The position numbers and the translations under genes were made by a program. Shown here in pieces: positions 37,437 through 46,162 of a stretch of DNA of 60,418 bases; the first letter of the stretch is position 1; each line of letters begins with the position of its first letter. Under the pieces are notes generated by a model, which had not been told where the DNA came from, made no database searches, and saw only the letters and a program-made list of their open reading frames with translations. This stretch comes from Erythrobacter sp. GTDB taxonomy: Bacteria; Pseudomonadota; Alphaproteobacteria; Sphingomonadales; Sphingomonadaceae. Location of the stretch: positions 1 through 60,418 of the forward strand of contig JAHEBH010000010.1 in assembly GCA_024642335.1 (NCBI GenBank), in the 5' to 3' direction.

Positions 37437-39089
37437 ATGAGTAACCAAGCCGCCCACCTACTGGTCGATTGCCTTGTCGCGCAGGGCTGCGACCGTGTCT
37501 TCACCGTCCCCGGCGAGAGTTTCCTGCCGGTGCTGGATGCGCTGAGGGACAAAAGCTCGATCCAGACTGTGACTTGCAGGCAGGAAGGCGGCGTGGCTTT
37601 CATGGCCTGTGCGGATGGCGCGATGACAGGGCGGCCCGGCATTGCCTTCGTCACGCGCGGTCCTGGTGCGACCAATGCCAGCATTGGCGTGCATGTCGCG
37701 CATCAGGATTCGCAACCCATGATCCTGTTCGTGGGCGATGTCGGGCGCAGCATGCGCGATCGGGAGGGGTTCCAGGAAATTGATTTTCCCGGCTTCTTCG
37801 GCCCCATCTGCAAATGGGCCGCGCGAATCGACCAGGCCGAACGCATCCCCGAATATATCGCCCGCGCATATGCCTCGGCGGTTTCCGGCAGGCCTGGACC
37901 CGTGGTGCTCGCCCTGCCTGAGGACATGCTTCACGAGGACAGCGTGGAAGCCGCAGTGCGCCCCATGGTATGCCGTCCGGCGCAGCCGCCCTGCCCCGAC
38001 GCCTTGCAGGCCATGATGGGCCTGATCGCCGATGCGGCAGCCCCGCTCGCCATCATCGGTGGTGCTGGCTGGCACGCAAAGGCACGCGAATACTTCACCC
38101 AATTTGCCGAACGCATGGGCATTCCCGTTGCAACGGCATTCCGCAGGCAGGATGCCATTCCGCCTTCAAGTTCCGTCTACGCTGGAAACTTGGGCTATGG
38201 CCCCAACCCGAAGCTGGTCGAAAGAGTACGGGCCGCCGACCTCCTGCTCGTCGTCGGTGCGCGTCTGGGAGAGGCAACGACCGATGGTTATGAGCTGATC
38301 ACGCCCGATCATCCCGGCCAGACTCTGATCCACGTGCATCCCGATGCTGAGGAGCTCAACAGCGTTTACCGCGCGGACCTGGCCATTTGCGCCGACCCTG
38401 ACGAATTCGCCGAAAGCGCCGCCCTGTGGGACGATCACGCGATCATTTCCTTCGATGCAGGAACCGAGGCGCACGCCGAGTGGCTCGAATGGTCGACGCC
38501 GGGCGAAGCTGACTTCCCGCTCGATCTGACCCGCTGCATGGCCGAGGCGCGGCGCCAGATCCCGGCCGATGCGATCATCTGCAACGGTGCTGGCAATTTT
38601 GCCGGCTGGTGGCACCGCTATTGGCATTATGCAGGCTTCCCGAGCCAGCTTGCCCCGACCTGCGGCGCCATGGGCTATGGCATACCCGCCGCGGTGGCTG
38701 CCGCCTTGCGCTATCCGGACCGTTGCGTGATCGCCGCGGCGGGCGATGGCGATTTCATGATGAATGCGCAGGAGCTGGCCACCGCCGCGCAATATGGCGC
38801 AGATGTCCTCGCCATCGTCTTCGACAATGCGGCCTATGGCACGATCCGCATGCATCAGGAGCGCGAATACCCGGGCCGCGTCGCTTCGACCGACCTTGCC
38901 AACCCCGATTTCGCCGCGATGGCAAACAGTTTCGGCGGTTGGGGCAAACGCGTCGAAACCACAGAACAATTCGCAAGTACCCTAAGTGAAGCGCTGAAAC
39001 TCAAGGGTATTCGCTTGCTCCATTGTATCAGCGACATTGAGCAATTGAGTGCCGGGGGCGCAACCGTGAGTGGTCTGCGGAGCCGCTAG
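37437..39089 (+). CDS. Thiamine diphosphate-dependent enzyme, acetolactate synthase-like
   Basis: About 550 residues in three ThDP-family domains. The N-terminal PYR domain holds the catalytic Glu in VFTVPGESFLPVLDAL, and RGPGATNASIGVHVA is typical of the acetolactate synthase fold. The central domain follows. The C-terminal PP domain has the ThDP-Mg motif in AAGDGDFMMNAQEL, ending near VIAAAGDGD...FDNAAYG. No regulatory subunit (ilvH) or branched-chain pathway gene is nearby, so it is probably not the biosynthetic IlvB but a related decarboxylase, lyase or glyoxylate-type enzyme. The start MSNQAAHLLVDCL at 37437 fits the family N-terminus. Its stop overlaps the EVE gene by 4 nt, tail to tail. 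Confidence 0.88.
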   Translation: MSNQAAHLLVDCLVAQGCDRVFTVPGESFLPVLDALRDKSSIQTVTCRQEGGVAFMACADGAMTGRPGIAFVTRGPGATNASIGVHVAHQDSQPMILFVGDVGRSMRDREGFQEIDFPGFFGPICKWAARIDQAERIPEYIARAYASAVSGRPGPVVLALPEDMLHEDSVEAAVRPMVCRPAQPPCPDALQAMMGLIADAAAPLAIIGGAGWHAKAREYFTQFAERMGIPVATAFRRQDAIPPSSSVYAGNLGYGPNPKLVERVRAADLLLVVGARLGEATTDGYELITPDHPGQTLIHVHPDAEELNSVYRADLAICADPDEFAESAALWDDHAIISFDAGTEAHAEWLEWSTPGEADFPLDLTRCMAEARRQIPADAIICNGAGNFAGWWHRYWHYAGFPSQLAPTCGAMGYGIPAAVAAALRYPDRCVIAAAGDGDFMMNAQELATAAQYGADVLAIVFDNAAYGTIRMHQEREYPGRVASTDLANPDFAAMANSFGGWGKRVETTEQFASTLSEALKLKGIRLLHCISDIEQLSAGGATVSGLRSR

Positions 39090-39502
39090 GCCGGCTTCTT
39101 CGCCTTCTTGCAGATGTAATCCCATTCCTCAGGCGTAATCTCGGCGACGGACAGGCGCCCTAGCCGCACAAGTTCGATTCCTTCCAGAACGGGATCGGCC
39201 TTGATCTCCGCCAGCGAGATGGGGCGCTCCAACGCACGAACGGGCTTGATATATACGGTCGCCCACTTGCCTTCGGGATCGGTCGGATCGGTGAACCCGT
39301 TCCTGCTGATCTCCGCGATCCCGACGATCTCCTTGCCGGTGACGGAGTGGTAGTAGAAGGCCTGATCGCCCAGTTCCATATCCCGCATGTTGTTGCTGGC
39401 GCGGTGATTGCGCACACCGTCCCACACGGTCTCTCCATCGCGCACAAGATCGTCCCAGCTGTATTTCTCCGGTTCCGACTTCATAAGCCAATAACGCGGC
39501 AT
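39086..39502 (-). CDS. EVE domain protein
   Basis: 138 residues covering a whole EVE (PUA-like) domain: YWLMKSEPEKYSWDDLV at the start, WDGVRNHRASNNMRDMELGDQAFYYHS in the middle and EEWDYICKKA at the end. The fold recognises modified bases in DNA or RNA, and the human relative is THYN1. Free-standing bacterial EVE proteins are common and largely uncharacterised; some are linked to restriction of modified DNA, but no restriction gene is near. GGGAG lies 8 nt before the ATG. Confidence 0.93.
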   Translation of the reverse strand: MPRYWLMKSEPEKYSWDDLVRDGETVWDGVRNHRASNNMRDMELGDQAFYYHSVTGKEIVGIAEISRNGFTDPTDPEGKWATVYIKPVRALERPISLAEIKADPVLEGIELVRLGRLSVAEITPEEWDYICKKAKKPA

Positions 39503-39613
39503 TTCATGGTCTCCCTGAAAGGCATGAGTCAGGTACCAACGCGTAGCCCTGTATTAACTCAAATTTGATCATAAGTCCGCATAAGTGCCCTTCACCTCAA
39601 GGGACAAGTTGCT

Positions 39614-41272
39614 TTGGCAAAAGCTGTGGAAGACAATACGGCGCGAATTACCCCGCGTGACCGCAAGGCAGATCGCGATCTGCTTGCGCTTGGCATCGCG
39701 GGTGCCGCCATTGTCCTTTTCGTCACGACCGGCGGCACAGTCATGCCCAAGATCATGCGCGCATGGATGGGTGTGGGCGAAGCTCCCGACGTGGCCCTCA
39801 CCAATGCCCTCCTGCTCAATATCGCCCTGCTGATCTTCGGCTGGCGCCGATATGCTGACTTGCACCGCGAGGTGGCCGAACGCCGCAAGGCAGAGGAGCG
39901 CGCGCAGAAGCTTGCCGATACGGACGATCTGACCGGATGCCTCAACCGCCGCAGCGGCGTTCCCGCCATCGACAGGATGCTGAACAGCCCGCGCTCCGCG
40001 CAGGAGCACGTCGCGCTCCTCATGGTCGACCTGGACAATTTCAAGCAGATCAATGACCTGAACGGGCACAAGGTCGGCGACCTTGTCCTTGCTAATGTTG
40101 CCCAGCGGATACGCTCATTGCTGCCAGCAAACGCGTTGCTCGCCAGGATCGGCGGTGACGAGTTCATCTGCGCGGTCCCGCACCGCGCCCGCGCAAGCGA
40201 GCAAATGGAACAGCTGGCCGAGCAGATCATCGCCCTCGTTTCCGCCCCCATCGAGCACAAGGGTGGCGTGATCGAGCCGACGATTTCCATCGGCATGGTT
40301 TCCACAGAGCAGCATGCCGTCCAACAAACATCGCAGGCCGACGTGCTGATTCACCGCGCCGACATCGCCATGTATCATGCCAAGAAGAACGGCCGGAACC
40401 GCTGCTTCTGGTTCGAAGCACTGATGGAGGATGAAATCATCCTGCGCCACGAACTCGAGAATGGCATCCGCCGGGGCATAGCGGCAGGCGAATTTGTGCC
40501 CTATTACGAGCAACAGATCGACCTGGAGACCGGCAGGCTGGTCGGCTTCGAGATGCTGGCGCGCTGGAATTCACCCAAGCATGGACTGGTAAAGCCAGAG
40601 GTCTTCATTCCCATCGCCGAAGAGATCGACCTGATCGCCGAACTGTCGGAGTCGCTGGTCCAGCAGGCCCTGCAGGATGCCAGGTCCTGGGACCCGCGCC
40701 TCACCCTGTCGGTCAATGTATCGCCCTTGCAACTGCAGGACCCGTGGTTCGCGCAGCGGCTGCTGCAAATGCTGATCGATGCAGGCTTCCCTCCCCACAG
40801 GTTGGAAATCGAGATCACCGAAAGCTGCCTGCACCAGAATATCGGTGCAGTGCGCTCGATCGTGACCAGCCTCAAGAACCAGGGCGTCCGCATCAGCCTG
40901 GACGATTTCGGAACCGGCTTCTCCAGCCTCTCGCAATTGCGCACCCTGCCGTTCGACCGGATCAAGATCGACCGCAGTTTCGTGGCGGACCTTGGACGGG
41001 ACGCGGCGAGCAATGAGCTGGTCGAAGCGATCATTGCACTTGGCCGGGGCATGTCCTTGCCCATCACTGCCGAAGGGATCGAGAATGCAAGGGCGCTCGA
41101 CACGCTCAAGGCCATGGGCCAGCTCAAGGGTCAAGGCTATCTCTATGGCCAGCCGGAAGATGCCCACACCACGCGCAATCGACTGGCCGGGCTCGACCTG
41201 CTGACCGGGGAAAGGGCCGCCGAAATCGCAATGGCCGCCATCGAAGAACAGGACGAGCGCAAGGCCGGATAG
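39614..41272 (+). CDS. GGDEF-EAL protein (cyclic di-GMP turnover)
   Basis: 552 residues. One or two N-terminal membrane helices (LLALGIAGAAIVLFVT, NALLLNIALLIFGW), then GGDEF with intact RIGGDEF but no upstream RxxD inhibitory site, then EAL. The EAL motif reads EML (FEMLARW), but the other metal and catalytic residues are present: NVSPLQL, EITES, DDFGTG, KIDRSF and AEGIE. It may have both activities or use GGDEF to sense GTP; the net effect on cyclic di-GMP cannot be told. A TTG start at 39614 has AAGGGA upstream; GTG at 39626 is a near alternative. It is a single-gene unit. Confidence 0.9.
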   Translation: MAKAVEDNTARITPRDRKADRDLLALGIAGAAIVLFVTTGGTVMPKIMRAWMGVGEAPDVALTNALLLNIALLIFGWRRYADLHREVAERRKAEERAQKLADTDDLTGCLNRRSGVPAIDRMLNSPRSAQEHVALLMVDLDNFKQINDLNGHKVGDLVLANVAQRIRSLLPANALLARIGGDEFICAVPHRARASEQMEQLAEQIIALVSAPIEHKGGVIEPTISIGMVSTEQHAVQQTSQADVLIHRADIAMYHAKKNGRNRCFWFEALMEDEIILRHELENGIRRGIAAGEFVPYYEQQIDLETGRLVGFEMLARWNSPKHGLVKPEVFIPIAEEIDLIAELSESLVQQALQDARSWDPRLTLSVNVSPLQLQDPWFAQRLLQMLIDAGFPPHRLEIEITESCLHQNIGAVRSIVTSLKNQGVRISLDDFGTGFSSLSQLRTLPFDRIKIDRSFVADLGRDAASNELVEAIIALGRGMSLPITAEGIENARALDTLKAMGQLKGQGYLYGQPEDAHTTRNRLAGLDLLTGERAAEIAMAAIEEQDERKAG

Positions 41273-41328
41273 GCCGCATATTGCCCTCTACCGTTGCGCA
41301 GGCGACAATAGCACCCTAACTGGCGCGC

Positions 41329-42138
41329 ATGCGTGTCGAATTCATCAAGATGCACGGGCTTGGCAACGACTTTGTCGTGCTTGATTCGCGCGCCCAGGCC
41401 CTGCCAACGATGACGCGCGCCATCGCCCGGGCGCTAGCAGACCGGCACACGGGCATCGGCTGCGACCAGCTGATCCTGCTTGCGCCATCAGACAATGCCG
41501 ATTTCGCCATGCGGATATTCAACCATGATGGCGGCGAGGTGGAAGCCTGTGGCAATGCCACGCGCGCAGTCGGACTGCTCGCCGGGGGAGAAGCCTCGAT
41601 CGAGACAACGGCAGGTATCCTTCTGACGCGCAAGAACGGCACCGGCATCTCGGTGGACATGGGTGTGCCGCGGCTTGAATGGGACGACATTCCGCTCGGC
41701 TATCCGATGGATACGCTGTCCATGCCGGTCGGCTGGGAAAATCTGGAACGACCCGCAGCAGTCAATGTCGGCAACCCGCATGTGATCTTCTTTGTCGAGG
41801 ACAGCGATGCCGTGCTCCTGGAGGAGCTTGGTCCGATCATCGAGCATGATCCGCTTTTCCCCGAGCGCGTGAATGTGAATGTCGCCACGGTTGAGAACCG
41901 TCAGACCATCCGCCTGCGCGTGTGGGAACGCGGCGTAGGCCTGACGCGCGCTTGCGGTACGGGTGCCTGTGCCACGGCCGTTGCAGCCATGCGCCGCGGA
42001 TTGGTGGAGCGAGAAGTGACCGTCCACCTGCCCGGCGGCGCGCTTCGCATCAGCTGGGGTGACGACCAGCGCATCACCATGACCGGCCCTGCGACAGAGA
42101 GCTTTCGCGGATCCTTCGTGTGGGAGGACTTTGCTTGA
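41329..42138 (+). CDS. dapF: Diaminopimelate epimerase
   Basis: 269 residues with the two catalytic cysteines in EACGNATRAVG (acid/base 1) and TRACGTGACAT (acid/base 2), and the typical N-terminus FIKMHGLGNDFVVLD. It interconverts LL- and meso-diaminopimelate for lysine and peptidoglycan. It is the first gene of a tightly packed run dapF-mtaB-ftsY, an order known from other alphaproteobacteria. The stop codon overlaps the start of mtaB. Confidence 0.97.
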   Translation: MRVEFIKMHGLGNDFVVLDSRAQALPTMTRAIARALADRHTGIGCDQLILLAPSDNADFAMRIFNHDGGEVEACGNATRAVGLLAGGEASIETTAGILLTRKNGTGISVDMGVPRLEWDDIPLGYPMDTLSMPVGWENLERPAAVNVGNPHVIFFVEDSDAVLLEELGPIIEHDPLFPERVNVNVATVENRQTIRLRVWERGVGLTRACGTGACATAVAAMRRGLVEREVTVHLPGGALRISWGDDQRITMTGPATESFRGSFVWEDFA

Positions 42139-43367
42139 GCGGTGCCGCCAACACCGCTGAAGTTATCTCGCTCGGATGCCGCCTCAACATCGCCGAGAGC
42201 GAGCGCATCCGTACGCTGGTCGCGCATGAGGATGTGGTGGTGATAAACAGCTGCGCCGTCACTTCCGAAGCCGTGCGCCAGACCCGCCAGGCCATCCGCA
42301 GGGCGCGCCGCGCACGACCCGATGCGCGTCTTCTGGTCACGGGATGTGCCGCAAACATCGAGCGCGACCAGCTTTCTGCCATGCCCGAAGTCGACGGCTT
42401 GATCGCCAACGAGGCCAAGCTGGACCCAAGGCGCTACAATGTGAGTCCCCGCGCAGGCGGGGACCTTGTCGATGCTGGCATCAGATCCTCGCCTGGGCCG
42501 GAATTCGCTGGAACCGTCAAGCACACGCGCGCCTTTATCGCCGTGCAGAACGGCTGCGATCATGCCTGCACCTTCTGCGTCATCCCGCAAGGTCGCGGGC
42601 GCAGCAGATCGCTCACAATTGCGCAGGCACTTGGCGAGGTGGAGCGCCACCTGCTGCAAGGTGCGCCCGAAGTGGTGCTGACCGGAGTCGATGTCACCAG
42701 CTGGGGACACGATCTTCCCGATACCCCGCCCCTGGGCAAACTGGTGCAAGCAGTGCTGGATACGTTCCCCCAACTCCAACGGCTGCGCATGTCGTCGCTG
42801 GACGGGATCGAGATTGACCCCTTGCTGTTCGAACTGTTCGCCAGCGAGGAACGGGTGATGCCGCACCTCCACCTATCTCTGCAGCACGGGCATGACCTGA
42901 TCCTCAAGCGGATGAAACGCCGCCATTTGCGCCGGGATGCAGTCGACCTGGTTCGCCGCTTGAAGGAGCGCCGCCCGGAGCTGGCGATTGGCGCAGACCT
43001 GATCGCCGGCTTCCCTACCGAAACCGACGAGCACCACGAGGCCAACCGCTCGATCATAGGCGAACTCGGCATCGTGCACGGCCATATCTTCCCCTACTCC
43101 CCTCGCCCCGGCACGCCAGCCGCGCACATGCCGCAGCTGGACCGTGCGCTGGTCAAGCAACGCGCAACCGATCTACGCGACGAGGTGACGACAACGCGCG
43201 ACACATGGTTGCAGACACTTGTGGGCAGCCCGCTTTCGGTGCTTACTGAGAGCGATGGCACCGGCTATTCGCAAAACTTCGCCCATGTCGCGGTGCCCGC
43301 CGGAACACCCAGGGGATCGATCCTGACCATCGTGCCGAAAGCCAGCAAGGAAGGCCTTCTCCAATGA
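42135..43367 (+). CDS. mtaB: tRNA N6-threonylcarbamoyladenosine methylthiotransferase MtaB
   Basis: 410 residues. The N-terminal MTTase domain binds one Fe-S cluster (ISLGCRLN, INSCAVT, TGCAAN), and the radical-SAM domain has CDHACTFC (CxxxCxxC). A C-terminal TRAM-like stretch follows. It adds a methylthio group to t6A37 of tRNAs that read ANN codons, cf. Bacillus YqeV. The TTG at 42135 is chosen because GGAGG lies 7 nt before it and its TTG overlaps the dapF TGA; the longer frame would start inside dapF. It is coupled by ATGA to ftsY. Confidence 0.93.
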   Translation: MSGAANTAEVISLGCRLNIAESERIRTLVAHEDVVVINSCAVTSEAVRQTRQAIRRARRARPDARLLVTGCAANIERDQLSAMPEVDGLIANEAKLDPRRYNVSPRAGGDLVDAGIRSSPGPEFAGTVKHTRAFIAVQNGCDHACTFCVIPQGRGRSRSLTIAQALGEVERHLLQGAPEVVLTGVDVTSWGHDLPDTPPLGKLVQAVLDTFPQLQRLRMSSLDGIEIDPLLFELFASEERVMPHLHLSLQHGHDLILKRMKRRHLRRDAVDLVRRLKERRPELAIGADLIAGFPTETDEHHEANRSIIGELGIVHGHIFPYSPRPGTPAAHMPQLDRALVKQRATDLRDEVTTTRDTWLQTLVGSPLSVLTESDGTGYSQNFAHVAVPAGTPRGSILTIVPKASKEGLLQ

Positions 43368-44287
43368 GCGCAATGAGCTGGAAAGAGAGGCTCTTCGGCG
43401 GTTTCCGCAAGACATCCGAGCGCCTGTCCGAAAACCTTACTGGCGTGGTCGGCACGGCAAAGCTCGACAATGCGACGCTGGACGACGTCGAGGACGCGCT
43501 GATCGTGTCCGACCTCGGCCCCGCTGCCGCCCGCCGTATCCGTGACAAGCTGGCGGAAAAGCGCTTTGGCCTCACTATTTCCGAACGGGAACTGAAGGAG
43601 GCCGTGGCGGAAGAGATCGCGGAGATCCTGCGCCCCGTTGCCAAGCCGCTGGAGATCACGGCCTTTCCCCGCCCGCAGGTCCTGCTGGTGATCGGCGTCA
43701 ACGGCAGCGGCAAGACCACCACCATCGCCAAGCTCGCACATCTGTTCCAGGAAGACGATTACAGCGTCATGCTGGCGGCCGGAGATACTTTCCGCGCTGC
43801 GGCCATCGGACAGCTCAAGATCTGGGCCGATCGTGTCGGTGTGCCCATCGTGACGGGGCCCGAAGGCGGCGATCCTGCCAGTATCGTGTTCGATGCAGTG
43901 AAAAGGGCCACCGATACCGGCATTGATGCGCTGATCGTCGACACGGCGGGCCGGCTGCAGAACAAGCGCGAGCTGATGGACGAGCTGGCCAAGATCCGAA
44001 AGGTTCTCGGTCGCCTCAACCCCGAAGCGCCGCATGATGTGGTGCTGGTGCTCGATGCGACCAACGGCCAGAATGCCCTGTCCCAGATCGACGTGTTCAA
44101 GGAGGTCGCAGGCGTGACCGGCCTGATCATGACCAAGCTGGATGGAACGGCGCGCGGCGGCGTGCTGGTGGCGGCGGCGGAGCAATACGGCTTGCCGATC
44201 CATGCCATCGGCGTGGGCGAGAAGATCGATGACCTGCGTCCCTTCGATCCAGACCTGGTGGCCAAGGTTATTGCGGGGATTGCCTAA
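43364..44287 (+). CDS. ftsY: Signal recognition particle receptor FtsY
   Basis: 307 residues: N domain (about 1-95), then the NG GTPase with GVNGSGKTTTIAKLA (G1), DTAGR (G3) and TKLDGTARGG (G4-G5). The long acidic A domain of E. coli FtsY is absent, as is common in alphaproteobacteria. It is the membrane receptor that takes SRP-ribosome complexes to SecYEG. The ATG overlaps the mtaB stop. A palindromic repeat separates it from ispZ. Confidence 0.97.
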   Translation: MSAMSWKERLFGGFRKTSERLSENLTGVVGTAKLDNATLDDVEDALIVSDLGPAAARRIRDKLAEKRFGLTISERELKEAVAEEIAEILRPVAKPLEITAFPRPQVLLVIGVNGSGKTTTIAKLAHLFQEDDYSVMLAAGDTFRAAAIGQLKIWADRVGVPIVTGPEGGDPASIVFDAVKRATDTGIDALIVDTAGRLQNKRELMDELAKIRKVLGRLNPEAPHDVVLVLDATNGQNALSQIDVFKEVAGVTGLIMTKLDGTARGGVLVAAAEQYGLPIHAIGVGEKIDDLRPFDPDLVAKVIAGIA

Positions 44288-44309
44288 AGACCTTGCATTG
44301 CCCGCCCCG

Positions 44310-44367
44310 TTCGTGGTGAGCCTGTCGAACCACGAAGCGAGCGCAAGGTTCGCCCTTCGACAAGCTC
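44310..44367. repeat. REP-like palindromic repeat pair
   Basis: In the 96-bp gap between ftsY and ispZ. An 8-bp hairpin TTCGTGGT/ACCACGAA (44310-44317 with 44329-44336) is followed by TTCGACAAGCTC (44356-44367), which is nearly the reverse complement of GAGCCTGTCGAA (44318-44329). This family of short repeats (core TTCGACAAGCTCAGGACG) is one I recall from many sphingomonad genomes between genes. Confidence 0.75.
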
Positions 44368-44383
44368 AGGACGCACGGAAAGC

Positions 44384-45040
44384 ATGAATACCCAACCAAC
44401 CAACCCAACTGCCAAGAAGAAGCACGCCTCCGGCTGGCTAAACGTGCTCGTCGACTACGGGCCGCTGCTCGTCTTCTTCCTGACCTACAAGTATTTCGCG
44501 CCCGATGGCGAGGATGCCGCTGGCGAAATCCTTGCCGTCGTCAAGGGAACAGGGGCCTTCATCGTCGCTGCCCTTGTGGCGCTTGCCTTCAGCCGCATCA
44601 AGTTCGGCAAGGTTTCGCCCATGTTGTGGCTTTCCACCGTTCTGATCGTCGGGTTCGGCGCGTTGACCATCTATTTCCAGGACGAGCGGTTTATCCAGTG
44701 GAAACCGACCATCATCTATGTCGGTTTCGGGGTGTTGCTGATCGGCGGGTGGATGAAGGGCAAGCCGCTGCTGCGCTACCTGCTCGAAGCCGCATTCGAA
44801 GGTCTGAACGAGGAAGGCTGGCTCAAGCTCTCGCTTAACTGGGGCATCTTTTTCCTCGCTCTTGCCGTGCTCAACACCGCGCTGCTCTTCACGATCAGCT
44901 TTGAAAGCTGGCTGGCCGCAAAGCTCTGGCTCTTCCTGCCGCTCAGCTTCCTGTTCACTTTCACGCAGATTCCCATGCTTCTGAAACATGGCCTCAATCT
45001 GGAAGAGAGCGACGAGGAAAGCACAATTCCCCCCGGCTGA
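44384..45040 (+). CDS. ispZ: Inner membrane septation-type protein IspZ/YciB
   Basis: 218 residues, five to six membrane helices. The family marks are VLVDYGPLLVFFLTYKYFA near the N-terminus, GALTIYFQDERFIQWKPTIIY in the middle and LNWGIFFLALAVLN. In Shigella it was called intracellular septation protein A. It appears to affect cell envelope assembly. It is downstream of ftsY, as in other alphaproteobacteria. Confidence 0.95.
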   Translation: MNTQPTNPTAKKKHASGWLNVLVDYGPLLVFFLTYKYFAPDGEDAAGEILAVVKGTGAFIVAALVALAFSRIKFGKVSPMLWLSTVLIVGFGALTIYFQDERFIQWKPTIIYVGFGVLLIGGWMKGKPLLRYLLEAAFEGLNEEGWLKLSLNWGIFFLALAVLNTALLFTISFESWLAAKLWLFLPLSFLFTFTQIPMLLKHGLNLEESDEESTIPPG

Positions 45041-45148
45041 GCGCCACAGACTTCCCAAACCGCATTTCTTGGTTGATAATGTGTTCAATGCCTCACGCTT
45101 CACAGCTAAAGGCATGGGAAGAAAGAACCAAAATTCAGGGGATCGGAT

Positions 45149-45721
45149 ATGGCAAAACTCTTTGGGAATCTGCAGCTGGTAATGATTGTCGGCCTGGTGC
45201 TGGCACTGGCGCTGATGCTGCACGGCAGCGGCTTTGTGGAGGTCAATGTGAACTCCATTGCGCGCTGGCTGCACCTGTTCTTCGGCGTGCTGTGGATCGG
45301 CCTGCTCTATTATTTCAACTTCGTGCAGGTCCCGCTGATGCCGGCCATTCCGGCAGAGCAGAAGGGCGCGGTCACCGGCCATATCGCCCCCAAGGCACTG
45401 TTCTATTTCCGCTGGGCCGCCGCGCTGACCGTGCTGACCGGCCTGATCATCGCTTATGTCGGGAACTACCTGCACCAGGCCCTGTTGTTCCAGGGTACAG
45501 GGCAGGTCACGCTGATCGGCATCGGTATGTGGATTGCACTGCTGATGGCTTTCAACGTGTGGTTCATCATCTGGCCGGCGCAGAAGAAGGTGCTGGGGCT
45601 GGTTGAAGCCAGCGCCGAGGAAAAGGCCGCCGCCGCACCCCGCGCGCTGATCGCCAGCCGGCTCAACACGCTGCTCTCTCTGCCGATGATGTATGCGATG
45701 GTGAGCGCCAACCTCGGCTAG
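45149..45721 (+). CDS. PuuD-like integral membrane protein
   Basis: 190 residues, about five membrane helices. The segment LHLFFGVLWIGLLYYFNFVQVPLMPAI and the conserved IWPAQKKVLGLV match the membrane domain of urate hydroxylase PuuD. True PuuD enzymes also carry a C-terminal cytochrome c domain, absent here, so the function need not be urate oxidation. No purine-degradation gene is nearby. It ends at a strong terminator. Confidence 0.8.
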   Translation: MAKLFGNLQLVMIVGLVLALALMLHGSGFVEVNVNSIARWLHLFFGVLWIGLLYYFNFVQVPLMPAIPAEQKGAVTGHIAPKALFYFRWAAALTVLTGLIIAYVGNYLHQALLFQGTGQVTLIGIGMWIALLMAFNVWFIIWPAQKKVLGLVEASAEEKAAAAPRALIASRLNTLLSLPMMYAMVSANLG

Positions 45722-45743
45722 ATATCACCGCTACCGATACAAG

Positions 45744-45780
45744 AAGGGCGCCCTGCACTATGCAGCGGCGCCCTTTGTTT
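45744..45780 (+). terminator. Terminator after the PuuD-like gene
   Basis: A 9-bp outer stem AAGGGCGCC/GGCGCCCTT (45744-45752 with 45767-45775) with an inner 5-bp stem, followed by TGTTTT. On the other strand it lies 12 nt beyond the end of the convergent small gene, so it may serve both. Confidence 0.9.
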
Positions 45781-45791
45781 TGCCCTGCTAT

Positions 45792-46103
45792 CTAATTCAG
45801 GCGCAGCGCCTGTTCACGCGCACGAAGAACGCTGGCCAACCCGTCCGCTTCTAGCTGCTGCCACGTCGCTTCGGCCTGCTCCCGGCTATCGCCGTTCTGC
45901 AAACGCACTTCGACTAGCAAGGCATGCAGTCGATCTCGCTGGTTTGCACACGACTGGACGATAAGCTGCTCCAGAGCACCGGTACCTATATCGGCAGGTG
46001 CATTCCGCGCGGTCGCAAACATGCAATCGACATAGGCGAAATTGGCCTCGTCTACCTGCGTGACAAGGGCTGCGCTCGCGGCGGCGATATTGAACAGGAA
46101 CAT
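45792..46103 (-). CDS. Small exported hypothetical protein
   Basis: 103 residues. The ATG at 46103 has an ideal GGAGG 6 nt upstream; a longer frame would start before it. The N-terminus looks like a short signal peptide (FLFNIAAASAALVTQ). The mature part has two cysteines (VDCMFATA and VQSCANQR) that may form one disulfide, and a helical C-terminal half (EQAEATWQQLEADGLASVLR). No family was recognised. It stands alone between the PuuD-like gene and kup. Confidence 0.75.
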   Translation of the reverse strand: MFLFNIAAASAALVTQVDEANFAYVDCMFATARNAPADIGTGALEQLIVQSCANQRDRLHALLVEVRLQNGDSREQAEATWQQLEADGLASVLRAREQALRLN

Positions 46104-46162
46104 GGCTTTCCTCCAAGAGCGCAAGCCCTAACAGACCATGATCGACAGACGCTTAACAGCGC

